Origin: Streptomyces fragilis | GTDB lineage: Bacteria; Actinomycetota; Actinomycetes; Streptomycetales; Streptomycetaceae | Length of the DNA stretch: 64,000 bases | Direction of reading: 5' to 3' | Assembly: GCF_003112515.1 (NCBI RefSeq) | Contig: NZ_BEVZ01000002.1 | Coordinates: 434,001-498,000, forward strand | Translations under genes and position numbers: made by a program | Shown here: one piece after another, positions 26,821 through 35,482 of the stretch | Position numbering within the stretch: the stretch's first letter is position 1 | Layout: every line of letters starts with the position of its first letter | The notes under the pieces: generated by a model | The model's database searches: none | What the model saw: only the letters and a program-made list of their open reading frames with translations | Told to the model about the DNA's origin: nothing

Positions 26821-28290
26821 ATGGGATCCACTTCCGCCGATGCCGAGAACAACACGAGCGGCGCGGTCGACGGCGTCGGACGCCGTGACCTGATCAAGCG
26901 GTCCGCCGCGCTCGGCCTGGCCGCCGTGCCGGCCACCGGCTTCCTCTCCGCCTGCGCCAGCGGCGGCGGGGACGAGGCGGCCGACACGTCCGGGCAGGGA
27001 CCGAAGACCGCGAAGAACCCCCTGGGTGTCACGGCGAACGCCCCGATGGAGTTCGTCCTCTTCAACGGCGGGTTCGGCAAGGAGTACGGCGAGGACGCCG
27101 TCAAGATCTACGAGAAGAACTTCCCCAAGTCCAAGGTGAAGTTCACCGCCACCCTGAAGATCCAGTCCACCCTGCAGCCGCGCTTCAACGGCGGCACCCC
27201 GCCGGACCTGATCGACAACTCCGGCGCCGAGCAGATGGACATGGGCGTCCTGGTCGGCCAGAAGCAGCTCGCCGACCTCACCCCGCTGCTGGACGCCCCG
27301 TCCTACGACGACCCGGCCAAGAAGGTCCGCGACACGCTGCGGCCCGGCATCGTCGAGATGGGCCAGTTCGACGGCGACCCGGTGTACATCATGTACTACG
27401 CGTACACCACCTACGGCGTCTGGTACTCGCAGAAGGCCCTCGACGAGCTCGAGGTGGAGTACCCGGAGACCTGGGACGACATGCTCGCCGTCTGCGCGAA
27501 GGCGAAGAAGAAGGGCACGGCGGGCTGGACCTACCCGGGCCAGTACCCCTACTACATCCCCTTCTCGCTCTACGCGATGATCGGCAAGGTCGGCGGCGCC
27601 GACGTGCTCAAGGCGATCGACAACCTGGAGCCGAACGCCTGGAAGCACCCGGCCGTCAAGGCCTGCTTCGAGGCGTACTACGAGCTCTACCGGAAGGGCT
27701 ACATCCTCAAGGGCACGCCGGGCCTCTCGCACACCCAGTCGCAGGCGGCCTGGGCCGAGGGCAAGGCGCTGTTCATCCCGAACGGCTCGTGGGTGGAGAA
27801 CGAGTCGGCGGACGTCATCCCGGCCGACTTCGGGGTGTCGATAGGAGCCCCCTCCGGCCTGGACAGCTCCGACAAGATGCCCTTCGGCACCCTCTGGGCG
27901 TCCGGCGCCGAGCCCTTCGTCGTCCCGGCCAAGGCCAAGAACCCGTCCGGCGGCATGGAGCAGCTGCGCATCATGCTCAGCGAGGAGTCGTCGAAGAACT
28001 TCACCTCCAAGGTGAAGTCGCTGTCCGCGCTGAACGGCGGCACCGACGGCATCGAGCTGACCCCGGGCCTCAAGTCGGGTGTCGCCGCGCTGGAGAAGGC
28101 GGGCGACAACATCCTCAACCCGCGCATCCAGGACTGGTACGTCGCCCTCCAGAAGGAGAAGATCGGCACCGGCGGCATCGGCGAGATGATGGCCGGCCGG
28201 CTCACCCCGGCCGAGGCGATCAAGAAGATCCAGGGCTACGCCGACGAGGCGGCCAAGGACGACTCCATCAAGCACTACAAGCACGCGTGA
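26821..28290 (+). CDS. ngcE: N-acetylglucosamine/chitooligosaccharide-binding lipoprotein NgcE
   Basis: 489 residues, ATG at 26821. The signal contains twin arginine and lipobox (GRRDLIKRSAALGLAAVPAT, then LSAC), so a Tat-exported lipoprotein. The mature part is a cluster B-type sugar-binding protein: FNGGFGKEYGEDAVKIYEKNFP, SGAEQMDMGVLVGQKQLADLTPLL, WPDD-like YPETWDDMLAVCAKAKKKG and AEGKALFIPNGSWVENE. Order and content match S. coelicolor SCO6005-SCO6007 (NgcEFG), which imports GlcNAc and chitobiose. Assignment rests on recalled synteny plus family; the ligand is not proven by sequence. No cognate ATPase gene is present; Streptomyces sugar importers use the shared ATPase MsiK. Confidence 0.85.
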   Translation: MGSTSADAENNTSGAVDGVGRRDLIKRSAALGLAAVPATGFLSACASGGGDEAADTSGQGPKTAKNPLGVTANAPMEFVLFNGGFGKEYGEDAVKIYEKNFPKSKVKFTATLKIQSTLQPRFNGGTPPDLIDNSGAEQMDMGVLVGQKQLADLTPLLDAPSYDDPAKKVRDTLRPGIVEMGQFDGDPVYIMYYAYTTYGVWYSQKALDELEVEYPETWDDMLAVCAKAKKKGTAGWTYPGQYPYYIPFSLYAMIGKVGGADVLKAIDNLEPNAWKHPAVKACFEAYYELYRKGYILKGTPGLSHTQSQAAWAEGKALFIPNGSWVENESADVIPADFGVSIGAPSGLDSSDKMPFGTLWASGAEPFVVPAKAKNPSGGMEQLRIMLSEESSKNFTSKVKSLSALNGGTDGIELTPGLKSGVAALEKAGDNILNPRIQDWYVALQKEKIGTGGIGEMMAGRLTPAEAIKKIQGYADEAAKDDSIKHYKHA

Positions 28291-28390
28291 GCCCGCCCGC
28301 CGGGCGCGGTCCGTCCTCGGACGTCCCGACCGCGCCCGGCGGAGGCCACCCCCGCCGTACCCACCGCCGCACAGATCGGGTCACCAGCGG

Positions 28391-29314
28391 ATGCAGCACG
28401 GTAAGTACCGCTTCATCGTCGGGTTCCTGACGGTCCCCCTGGCGTTGTACGCCATCTTCGTCGTCTGGCCCTTCATCCAGTCGATCTTCTACTCCTTCAC
28501 CAACTGGTCCGGCCTCAGCCCGGAGTTCTCCATGGTGGGGATCGACAACTACACGCGCCTGGTCGAGGACGACGTCTTCTGGAAGTCGCTCTGGCACAGC
28601 GTGCTGTTCGCTCTGCTCGTCCCGCTGGTGACCATCGGTCTGGCGCTCTTCCTGGCCTTCATGGTCAACGTGGGCGGCCGCAAACGGCGCGGCGGTCCGG
28701 CGGTCACCGGCGTGCGCGGATCGTCGTTCTACAAGATCGTCTACTTCTTCCCGCAGGTGCTGTCGATCGTCATCGTCGCCCTGCTCTTCCAGTTCATCTA
28801 CAACCCGCGCAGCGGCGTGCTGAACGCCCTGCTCTCGGGGATCGGACTGGACGCGCAGCCCGAGTGGCTGGGCGACCCCGACCTGGCCCTGTGGTGCGTG
28901 ATGGCCGTGGTCGTCTGGGCGACGGTCGGCTTCTTCGTGGTGCTGTTCTCGGCCGGCATGGCCTCCATCCCCGCCGAGCTCTACGAGGCCGCCCTGCTGG
29001 ACGGCGCGAGCCGGGTCACCACCTTCTTCAAGGTCACCCTGCCGCTGCTGTGGGACACCGTGCAGTCCGGCTGGGTCTACATCGGCATCCTCGCCCTGGG
29101 CGCCGAGTCGTTCGCCGTGGTGCAGATCATGACGGTCGGCCCCGGCGGTCCCGACTACTCGACCACCGTCATGGTCCTGTACGTGTACCAGAAGGCGTTC
29201 CGTGACGGCCAGGCCGCCTACGCGACCACCATCGGCGTCGCCCTGCTCGTCGTCACGCTGGCGTTCGCCGCCCTCGTGATGCGACTGGGCCGCCGCGAGC
29301 GGCTGGAGTACTGA
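28391..29314 (+). CDS. ngcF: Sugar ABC transporter permease NgcF
   Basis: 307 residues, ATG at 28391, 100 bp after ngcE. MalF-type permease with six hydrophobic segments and the cytoplasmic coupling motif EAALLDGASRVTTFFKVTLPLL. Forms the channel with NgcG. The ribosome site is weak, suggesting lower expression than the binding protein. Confidence 0.88.
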   Translation: MQHGKYRFIVGFLTVPLALYAIFVVWPFIQSIFYSFTNWSGLSPEFSMVGIDNYTRLVEDDVFWKSLWHSVLFALLVPLVTIGLALFLAFMVNVGGRKRRGGPAVTGVRGSSFYKIVYFFPQVLSIVIVALLFQFIYNPRSGVLNALLSGIGLDAQPEWLGDPDLALWCVMAVVVWATVGFFVVLFSAGMASIPAELYEAALLDGASRVTTFFKVTLPLLWDTVQSGWVYIGILALGAESFAVVQIMTVGPGGPDYSTTVMVLYVYQKAFRDGQAAYATTIGVALLVVTLAFAALVMRLGRRERLEY

Positions 29315-29317
29315 GAG

Positions 29318-30256
29318 ATGAAGACCGACACCCCGCCGCCCGGCGACGACGCCGTCCTCCCCGGCCCCGGCGCCCTGACCAGCCGCGCCTCCGAGCGTCC
29401 GGAGCGCCCGGCGCGCCGGACCAAGGAGGGCGAGGGCAAGGTCCTCAACGTCTTCTCGCACGGCGTGCTGGTGCTGTGGGCGATCATGGTCACCCTGCCG
29501 CTGCTGTGGGCCGTGATGACCGCCTTCAAGGACAACCGGTCGATCCTCAGCTCCCCCTGGTCGCTCCCGGACAGCCTGCACTTCGACAACTTCACGCGGG
29601 CGTGGACCGAGGCGCAGATCGGCGACTACTTCTTCAACACGGTCGTCGTGGTGGGCGGTTCGCTGATCGGCACGCTGGTGCTCGGGTCCATGGCGGCCTA
29701 CGTCCTGGCCCGGTTCGAGTTCCCGGGCAACCGGCTCGTCTACTTCCTGTTCGTCGGCGGGATGAGCTTCCCGGTGATGCTCGCGCTGGTGCCGCTGTTC
29801 TACGTGGTGAACAACATCGGCCTGCTGAACACCACGCACGGACTGATCCTGGTCTACATCGCGTACTCGCTGCCGTTCACCGTCTTCTTCCTCACCTCCT
29901 TCTTCCGCACGCTGCCCACCTCCATCGCGGAGGCCGCCTTCGTCGACGGCGCCTCGCACACCCGGACGTTCTTCCAGGTGATGCTGCCGATGGCGAAGCC
30001 CGGCCTGATCAGCGTCGGGATCTTCAACTTCCTCGGCCAGTGGAACCAGTACATGCTGCCCACGGTGCTCAACACCGAGGAGGACCAGCGGGTGCTCACC
30101 CAGGGCCTGGTGCAGATGACGGCGGTCGCCGGCTACAAGAGCGACTGGTCGGCGCTCTTCGCCGGCCTGGTGCTGGCCATGCTGCCGGTGCTCGGCGCCT
30201 ACATCGTCTTCCAGCGGCAGGTCGTCCAGGGCCTCACCGCGGGCGCGCTGAAGTAG
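29318..30256 (+). CDS. ngcG: Sugar ABC transporter permease NgcG
   Basis: 312 residues, ATG at 29318, 3 bp after ngcF. MalG-type permease with a 45-residue Pro/Arg-rich N-terminal tail, six membrane segments and coupling motif EAAFVDGASHTRTFFQVMLPMAKPG. It is the last gene of ngcEFG; a ROK regulator gene follows after 205 bp. Confidence 0.88.
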   Translation: MKTDTPPPGDDAVLPGPGALTSRASERPERPARRTKEGEGKVLNVFSHGVLVLWAIMVTLPLLWAVMTAFKDNRSILSSPWSLPDSLHFDNFTRAWTEAQIGDYFFNTVVVVGGSLIGTLVLGSMAAYVLARFEFPGNRLVYFLFVGGMSFPVMLALVPLFYVVNNIGLLNTTHGLILVYIAYSLPFTVFFLTSFFRTLPTSIAEAAFVDGASHTRTFFQVMLPMAKPGLISVGIFNFLGQWNQYMLPTVLNTEEDQRVLTQGLVQMTAVAGYKSDWSALFAGLVLAMLPVLGAYIVFQRQVVQGLTAGALK

Positions 30257-30405
30257 TCCGGCGGCCGCGCACCGGTTGGGTCCGCGGCCGCAAGCGGCAC
30301 GAAGCACCCGGAAGCGGTCCCAAGCAGACCCCCGGTGTTCGCCTCCCGTTCAACGATCTGGTTCCACCTCTTGACGCAACGGTCGGCAAACCGATCAGCT
30401 TGGAC

Positions 30406-30419
30406 TTCACTAGTTGGAC
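30406..30419. promoter_or_regulatory. Candidate ROK operator half upstream of rok7B7
   Basis: TTCACTAGTTGGAC here resembles TTCACTTCTTGAC at 31699-31711 before xylF. Both lie in the promoter regions of rok7B7 and xylF, and both regions also carry TTGACG (30371 and 31707). Candidate site for autoregulation and control of xylFGH. Confidence 0.4.
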
Positions 30420-30461
30420 AAGGCGGGGCCTCGCCGGAGCGGCCCCGTGCGGGAGGTCACC

Positions 30462-31664
30462 GTGGAGACTCCAGGCTCGCAGTCGTCACTGCACCGGGCA
30501 AACCTGGAGAGAGTGGTCAGAGCGGTACGTCTCGCCGGATCCCTGACCCAGGCGGAGATCGCCCGGACCACCGGTCTGTCGGCGGCGACCGTGTCGAACA
30601 TCGTCCGGGAACTGAAGGACGCCGGAATGGTCGAGGTGACCCCCACCTCGGCCGGCGGCCGCCGTGCGCGGTCGGTCTCGCTGAGCGGGGACGCCGGCAT
30701 CGTGGTCGGCATCGACTTCGGCCACTCCCACCTGCGCGTGGCGCTGGGCAACCTGGCCCACCAGGTGCTGGCCGAGGAGACCGAGCCGCTGGACGTGGAC
30801 GTCTCCGCGGACCAGGGCTTCGACCGGGCCGAGCAGCTGGTGCGCCGCCTGGCCGAGAGCGTCGGAGCCGACCGCGGCAAGATCGCCGGGGTCGGCCTGG
30901 GCGTGCCGGGCCCCATCGACCTGCAGTCGGGCACGCTCGGCTCCACGGCCATCCTCCCCGGCTGGCGCGGCACCCGGCCCGCCGAGGAACTGCAGGCCAG
31001 GCTGGGCGTGCCCGTCCACGTGGACAACGATGCCAACCTCGGCGCGCTCGGCGAGCTGACCTGGGGGAGCGGCCGGGGCGTCAAGGACCTGGCCTACATC
31101 AAGGTGGCCAGCGGCGTCGGCGCCGGCCTGGTCATCGACGGCAAGATCTACCGCGGCCCCGGCGGCACGGCGGGGGAGATCGGGCACATCACGCTCGACG
31201 AGTCGGGCCCGGTGTGCCGCTGCGGCAACCGCGGCTGTCTGGAGACCTTCACCGCGGCCCGCTACGTGCTGCCGCTGCTGCAGCCCACCCACGGCCCGGA
31301 ACTGACCATGGAGTCCATGGTGCGCCTGGCCAAGGAGGGCGACCCGGGCTGCCGGCGGGTGATCGGCGACATCGGGCGCCACGTCGGCAGCGGGGTGGCC
31401 AATCTCTGCAACCTGCTCAACCCCGGCCGGATCGTGATCGGCGGGGACCTCGCCGAGGCGGGGGAGCTGATGCTGGGTCCGATCCGCGAGTCGGTGGGCC
31501 GGTACGCCATCCCGAGCGCCGCTCGGCAACTGTCCGTGGTGCCCGGGGGGCTCGGCGGCAGGGCGGAGGTGCTGGGAGCGCTGGCGCTCGCGCTGAACGA
31601 GGTCGGTGACGCGGCCCTGCTCGGGGGCACGACGCTACGCTCCGTCGCTAACTCGTTCACTTAG
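30462..31664 (+). CDS. rok7B7: ROK-family transcriptional regulator (Rok7B7-like)
   Basis: 400 residues. GTG at 30462 has GGGAGG 5 bases upstream. N-terminal winged helix (LERVVRAVRLAGSLTQAEIARTTGLSAATVSNIVRELKDAG) followed by the ROK kinase-like fold: IDFGHSHLRVALG, GVGLGVPGPIDL, VDNDANLGALGE, and the zinc motif CRCGNRGCLE. Its place between ngcEFG and xylFGH matches S. coelicolor Rok7B7 (SCO6008), reported to control the xylose operon, carbon repression and antibiotic production. Identification is by synteny and family. Confidence 0.88.
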   Translation: METPGSQSSLHRANLERVVRAVRLAGSLTQAEIARTTGLSAATVSNIVRELKDAGMVEVTPTSAGGRRARSVSLSGDAGIVVGIDFGHSHLRVALGNLAHQVLAEETEPLDVDVSADQGFDRAEQLVRRLAESVGADRGKIAGVGLGVPGPIDLQSGTLGSTAILPGWRGTRPAEELQARLGVPVHVDNDANLGALGELTWGSGRGVKDLAYIKVASGVGAGLVIDGKIYRGPGGTAGEIGHITLDESGPVCRCGNRGCLETFTAARYVLPLLQPTHGPELTMESMVRLAKEGDPGCRRVIGDIGRHVGSGVANLCNLLNPGRIVIGGDLAEAGELMLGPIRESVGRYAIPSAARQLSVVPGGLGGRAEVLGALALALNEVGDAALLGGTTLRSVANSFT

Positions 31665-31791
31665 AGAACACAAGCCGTCGTTGCAAGACCGTTAAGTATT
31701 CACTTCTTGACGCCAAACCAGAAAATCTTGTTGACTTCGGTCACTTACCTCGGCCGCGACGGTGCGGCCGCGTCAGGGAGGCACTCCTCTT

Positions 31792-32895
31792 ATGAACAGC
31801 AAGATTCGTGGCGTTGTGATCGGCGCTGCCGCTGTTTCCATGGCTCTGGCCATGACCGCCTGTGGCAAGGCCGGCGACGACGACGCCAAGGACAAGGGCG
31901 CGTCGGGCGACAAGGGTGGCAAGTCCATCGGTCTGCTGCTGCCCGACACCGTCACCGCGCGGTACGAGAAGTTCGACAAGCCGTACTTCGAGGACAAGGT
32001 CAAGGCGCTCTGCTCGGACTGCACCGTCGAGTACGCGAACGCCGGCGCCGACCCCAACAAGCAGGCGCAGCAGGTCAGCGACATGATCACCAAGGGTGTC
32101 AAGGTGATCGTGGTCAGCGCCCAGGACTCCGCGGCCATCAAGTCCTCGGTGGAGGAGGCCAAGTCCAAGGGCGTCAAGGTCATCGCGTACGACCGCCTCG
32201 CCCAGGGCCCGGTGTCCGCCTACGTCTCCTTCGACAACGAGAAGGTCGGCCAGCTCCAGGGCGAGGCCCTCCTCGAGGGCCTCGGCGACAAGGCCGACCC
32301 GAAGTCGAAGATCGTCATGATCAACGGTGACGACGCCGACCCGAACGCCGCCCAGTTCAAGAAGGGCGCCCACAGCGCCCTGGACGGCAAGGTCGACATC
32401 GCCTACGAGCAGACCGGCCTCTGGAAGGACACGGTCGCCGCGGAGAAGATGTCCGCCGCCATCACCCAGCTCGGCAAGAAGAAGATCGCCGGCGTCTACT
32501 CCGCCAACGACGGCATGGCCGGTGGCATCGCCAACGTCCTCAAGGGCGAAGGCCTCGGCGACATCCCGCTGACCGGTCAGGACGCGGAGCTCGCGGCCAT
32601 CCAGCGCATCGTCGCCGGCACCCAGTACGCCACGGTCTACAAGGCGTTCAAGCCGCAGGCCGAGGCCGCCGCCGAGGTCGCGGTCAAGCTGCTCAACGGC
32701 GAGGACATCAAGTCCCTGGCCTCCTCCGAGGTCACCAGCGGCTCCGGCGACAAGGTTCCCGCCCAGCTGCTGACCCCGGTGTCCGTGACCCAGAAGAACA
32801 TCAAGGACACCGTGGTCAAGGACGGCCTGTACACGGTCGAGGAGATCTGCTCCGGCGAGTTCGCCAAGGCCTGCGAGAAGGCCGGCCTCAAGTAA
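31792..32895 (+). CDS. xylF: Xylose ABC transporter substrate-binding lipoprotein XylF
   Basis: 367 residues, ATG at 31792 with AGGGAGG upstream. Signal peptide with lipobox ALAMTAC, then a type I sugar-binding domain: GLLLPDTVTARYEKFDKPYF, GVKVIVVSAQDSAAIKSSVEEAKSKGVKVIAYDRL and GVYSANDGMAGGIANVLKGEGL. Order xylFGH behind a ROK regulator supports xylose. A hairpin after its stop probably limits read-through into xylG, giving excess binding protein. Confidence 0.9.
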   Translation: MNSKIRGVVIGAAAVSMALAMTACGKAGDDDAKDKGASGDKGGKSIGLLLPDTVTARYEKFDKPYFEDKVKALCSDCTVEYANAGADPNKQAQQVSDMITKGVKVIVVSAQDSAAIKSSVEEAKSKGVKVIAYDRLAQGPVSAYVSFDNEKVGQLQGEALLEGLGDKADPKSKIVMINGDDADPNAAQFKKGAHSALDGKVDIAYEQTGLWKDTVAAEKMSAAITQLGKKKIAGVYSANDGMAGGIANVLKGEGLGDIPLTGQDAELAAIQRIVAGTQYATVYKAFKPQAEAAAEVAVKLLNGEDIKSLASSEVTSGSGDKVPAQLLTPVSVTQKNIKDTVVKDGLYTVEEICSGEFAKACEKAGLK

Positions 32896-32908
32896 CACCC
32901 GGCTCCGC

Positions 32909-32933
32909 CCGGCCGCCCCGCGAGGGCGGCCGG
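32909..32933 (+). terminator. Attenuating hairpin between xylF and xylG
   Basis: A 10-bp G/C stem (32909-32918 with 32924-32933) 14 bp after the xylF stop, without T-run. About 250 bp further before xylG contain no gene. Confidence 0.6.
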
Positions 32934-33181
32934 ACGGGCCCGGCGGCGGGAGACGCCGGGGCCACCCCGTCCCTCCCGCCGCCCACCCCACCCCCGCCCG
33001 GCCCTTGCCCCGTCCCGTCCCCCTCGGGACGGCTCGGGGCAGCGGCCGGTCGGCACCCCAGGAGCGCGCCCCCACGAGCGCGCGCCCACCCCGTACATCC
33101 TGTGCGTTCGCACATCCCACCGCGTTCTTCCCCCGGAACGCGGCATCCCCGCCGGGTCAGGCGGCGAAGGAGATGATTCAC

Positions 33182-33964
33182 GTGTCCGCTACGCCCGTGC
33201 TGGCGTTGCGCGGAGCCTCCAAGCGTTTCGGTGCGGTCCAGGCCCTCACCGACGTCAACCTGGAGGTCCACGCCGGAGAGGTCGTCGCGCTGGTCGGCGA
33301 CAACGGCGCCGGAAAGTCGACGCTCGTCAAGGCGATCGCCGGCGTCCACCCCATCGACGAGGGCGCCATCGAGTGGGAGGGCCGCCCGGTCCAGATCCAC
33401 AAGCCCCACGACTCCCAGGAGCTGGGCGTCGCGACCGTCTACCAGGACCTCGCCCTGTGCGACAACCTGGACGTCGTCGGCAACCTGTACCTCGGCCGTG
33501 AGCTGCGCCGTCGCGGCGTGCTCGACGAGGTCACCATGGAGCAGAAGGCCCGCGAGCTGCTGAGCACGCTGTCCATCCGCATCCCCAGCGTCCGCATCCC
33601 GATCGCCGGCCTCTCCGGCGGTCAGCGTCAGGTCGTCGCCATCGCGCGCGCCCTGATCGGCGACCCCAAGATCGTCATCCTCGACGAGCCCACCGCCGCC
33701 CTCGGCGTCGAGCAGACCGCCCAGGTCCTCGACCTGGTCGAGCGGCTGCGCGAGCGCGGGCTCGGCGTCATCCTCATCAGCCACAACATGGCCGACGTCA
33801 AGGCTGTCGCCGACACCGTCGCCGTGCTGCGCCTGGGCAAGAACAACGGCACCTTCCCCGTGAAGGACACCAGCCACGAAGAGATCATCGCCGCCATCAC
33901 GGGCGCCACGGACAACGCCGTGACCCGTCGCGCGGGGCGTCGCACCACGGAGGCGGCAAAGTGA
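33182..33964 (+). CDS. xylG: Xylose ABC transporter ATP-binding protein XylG (single-domain)
   Basis: 260 residues. GTG at 33182 is preferred, since GAAGGAG lies 9 bases upstream; ATG at 33173 touches that site. Walker A GDNGAGKSTLV, Q-loop TVYQDLALC, signature LSGGQRQVVAIARAL, Walker B IVILDEPTAALG, switch His ILISHNMADV. It has one nucleotide-binding domain, whereas E. coli XylG has two fused, so it should act as a homodimer. Overlaps xylH by 4 bp. Confidence 0.9.
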   Translation: MSATPVLALRGASKRFGAVQALTDVNLEVHAGEVVALVGDNGAGKSTLVKAIAGVHPIDEGAIEWEGRPVQIHKPHDSQELGVATVYQDLALCDNLDVVGNLYLGRELRRRGVLDEVTMEQKARELLSTLSIRIPSVRIPIAGLSGGQRQVVAIARALIGDPKIVILDEPTAALGVEQTAQVLDLVERLRERGLGVILISHNMADVKAVADTVAVLRLGKNNGTFPVKDTSHEEIIAAITGATDNAVTRRAGRRTTEAAK

Positions 33965-35259
33965 GCGACACGACCAAGACCCCCACCCCGGCCCCGGCCG
34001 AGGACCCCACCGCCGCCGCGGCGGCCGCCCCGGCCGTCGACCCCCGCCTGCTGGTGCGCGAAGAGGGCTTCAAGGGCTACATCACCGAGTTCAAGCGCAA
34101 GGTCAAGGGCGGTGAGCTGGGCTCCATCCCGGTCGTCATCGGCCTGATCGTCATCGCGACGATCTTCCAGCTGAACAACGACCGCTTCCTGAGCGCCGAC
34201 AACCTGTCGAACATCGGCTACTACATGGCGGCCACCGGCATGCTCGCCATCGGCCTGGTCTTCGTGCTGCTGCTCGGCGAGATCGACCTCTCGGTCGGCT
34301 CGGTCAGCGGCCTGGCCGCCGCCGTGTTCGCCGTCGTGGTGACCAAGCACGGCATGGACGCCTGGCTGGCCCTGCTGCTCACGATCGTCACCGGTGTCGC
34401 CATCGGCGCGCTGCACGGCTGGTTCTTCGCCAAGATAGGCGTGCCCGCGTTCGTCGTCACGCTGGCCGGCTTCCTCGGCTGGAACGGCCTCATGCTGTGG
34501 CTGCTCGGCTCCAGCGGCACCATCAACATCCCCTCCGACGAGGGCCCGGTGCGCCTGCTGGGCAAGGCGTCCTTCCTGCTCGACCAGGACATCGTCGGCG
34601 CCTACCTGCTGGCCGGCCTCGCCGTCCTGTCCCTGCTCGTCGGCTCCTTCATGGACCAGCGCCGCCGCCGCGCGGCCGGCGTCCCGTTCCGCCCGACCAG
34701 CGAGATCGTGCTGCGGGTGGTCGCCCTGGCGATCGTCTCCTTCGCCGCGGCCATGGTGTTCAACAGCTCCGCGGGCGTGCCCAACGCGCTGGTGATCTTC
34801 CTGATCTGCCTGGTGATCGTCGACTTCGTCCTGCGCCGCACCTCGTTCGGCCGCAAGGTCTTCGCGGTCGGCGGCGGCGTCGAGGCGGCCCGCCGCGCGG
34901 GCATCAACGTCGAGCTGGTCCGCATCACCGTCTTCGCCATCGCGGGCGGCTTCGCGGCCATCGGCGGCATGTTCTTCGCCGGTCAGACCTCCAGCGCCAC
35001 CATGCTGGCGGGCGGCGGCAACACCCTGATGCTGGCGATCGCCGCGGCGGTCATCGGCGGCACCAGCCTCTTCGGCGGCCGGGGCACGGTGTGGTCGGCC
35101 CTCCTGGGCATGCTGGTCATCCAGTCGATCAGCACGGGCCTGTCCCTGCTGAACATGGAGGCCTCGATCCAGTACATGATCACCGGCGCCGTCCTGCTCG
35201 GCGCGGTCGTCATCGACTCCGTCTCCCGGCGGAGCCAGAAGGCGGCGGGCCGGGCCTGA
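33961..35259 (+). CDS. xylH: Xylose ABC transporter permease XylH
   Basis: 432 residues, GTG at 33961 overlapping the xylG stop. A Thr/Ala/Pro-rich N-terminal tail (about 45 residues) precedes around ten membrane segments of the RbsC/XylH family: [44 protein letters not shown] and [25 protein letters not shown]. Channel for the xylose importer. A terminator follows. Confidence 0.92.
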   Translation: MSDTTKTPTPAPAEDPTAAAAAAPAVDPRLLVREEGFKGYITEFKRKVKGGELGSIPVVIGLIVIATIFQLNNDRFLSADNLSNIGYYMAATGMLAIGLVFVLLLGEIDLSVGSVSGLAAAVFAVVVTKHGMDAWLALLLTIVTGVAIGALHGWFFAKIGVPAFVVTLAGFLGWNGLMLWLLGSSGTINIPSDEGPVRLLGKASFLLDQDIVGAYLLAGLAVLSLLVGSFMDQRRRRAAGVPFRPTSEIVLRVVALAIVSFAAAMVFNSSAGVPNALVIFLICLVIVDFVLRRTSFGRKVFAVGGGVEAARRAGINVELVRITVFAIAGGFAAIGGMFFAGQTSSATMLAGGGNTLMLAIAAAVIGGTSLFGGRGTVWSALLGMLVIQSISTGLSLLNMEASIQYMITGAVLLGAVVIDSVSRRSQKAAGRA

Positions 35260-35278
35260 CGCCCGACCCCAGCCCGCG

Positions 35279-35307
35279 GTGCCCGGCGTCCTCGTGACGC
35301 CGGGCAC
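35279..35307 (+). terminator. Terminator of xylFGH
   Basis: A 12-bp perfect stem (35279-35290 with 35296-35307), 5-nt loop, ending before GCGTTTTCC. Confidence 0.85.
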
Positions 35308-35482
35308 CCGGCGTTTTCCGCCCGGACGATCCGGCCCCGCCGGGGCCGCCACCCGGGAACCGCCCCTCCCGCCCGCACGTTCAGTCGTCAGGACGGACGG
35401 GGCAGTCCTGCGGGAGCAGGAGGGGAACATTAGACTCGACAGGCCCCGCAACGCTCAACAGCTCTACTGCAAGGAGGCACGG

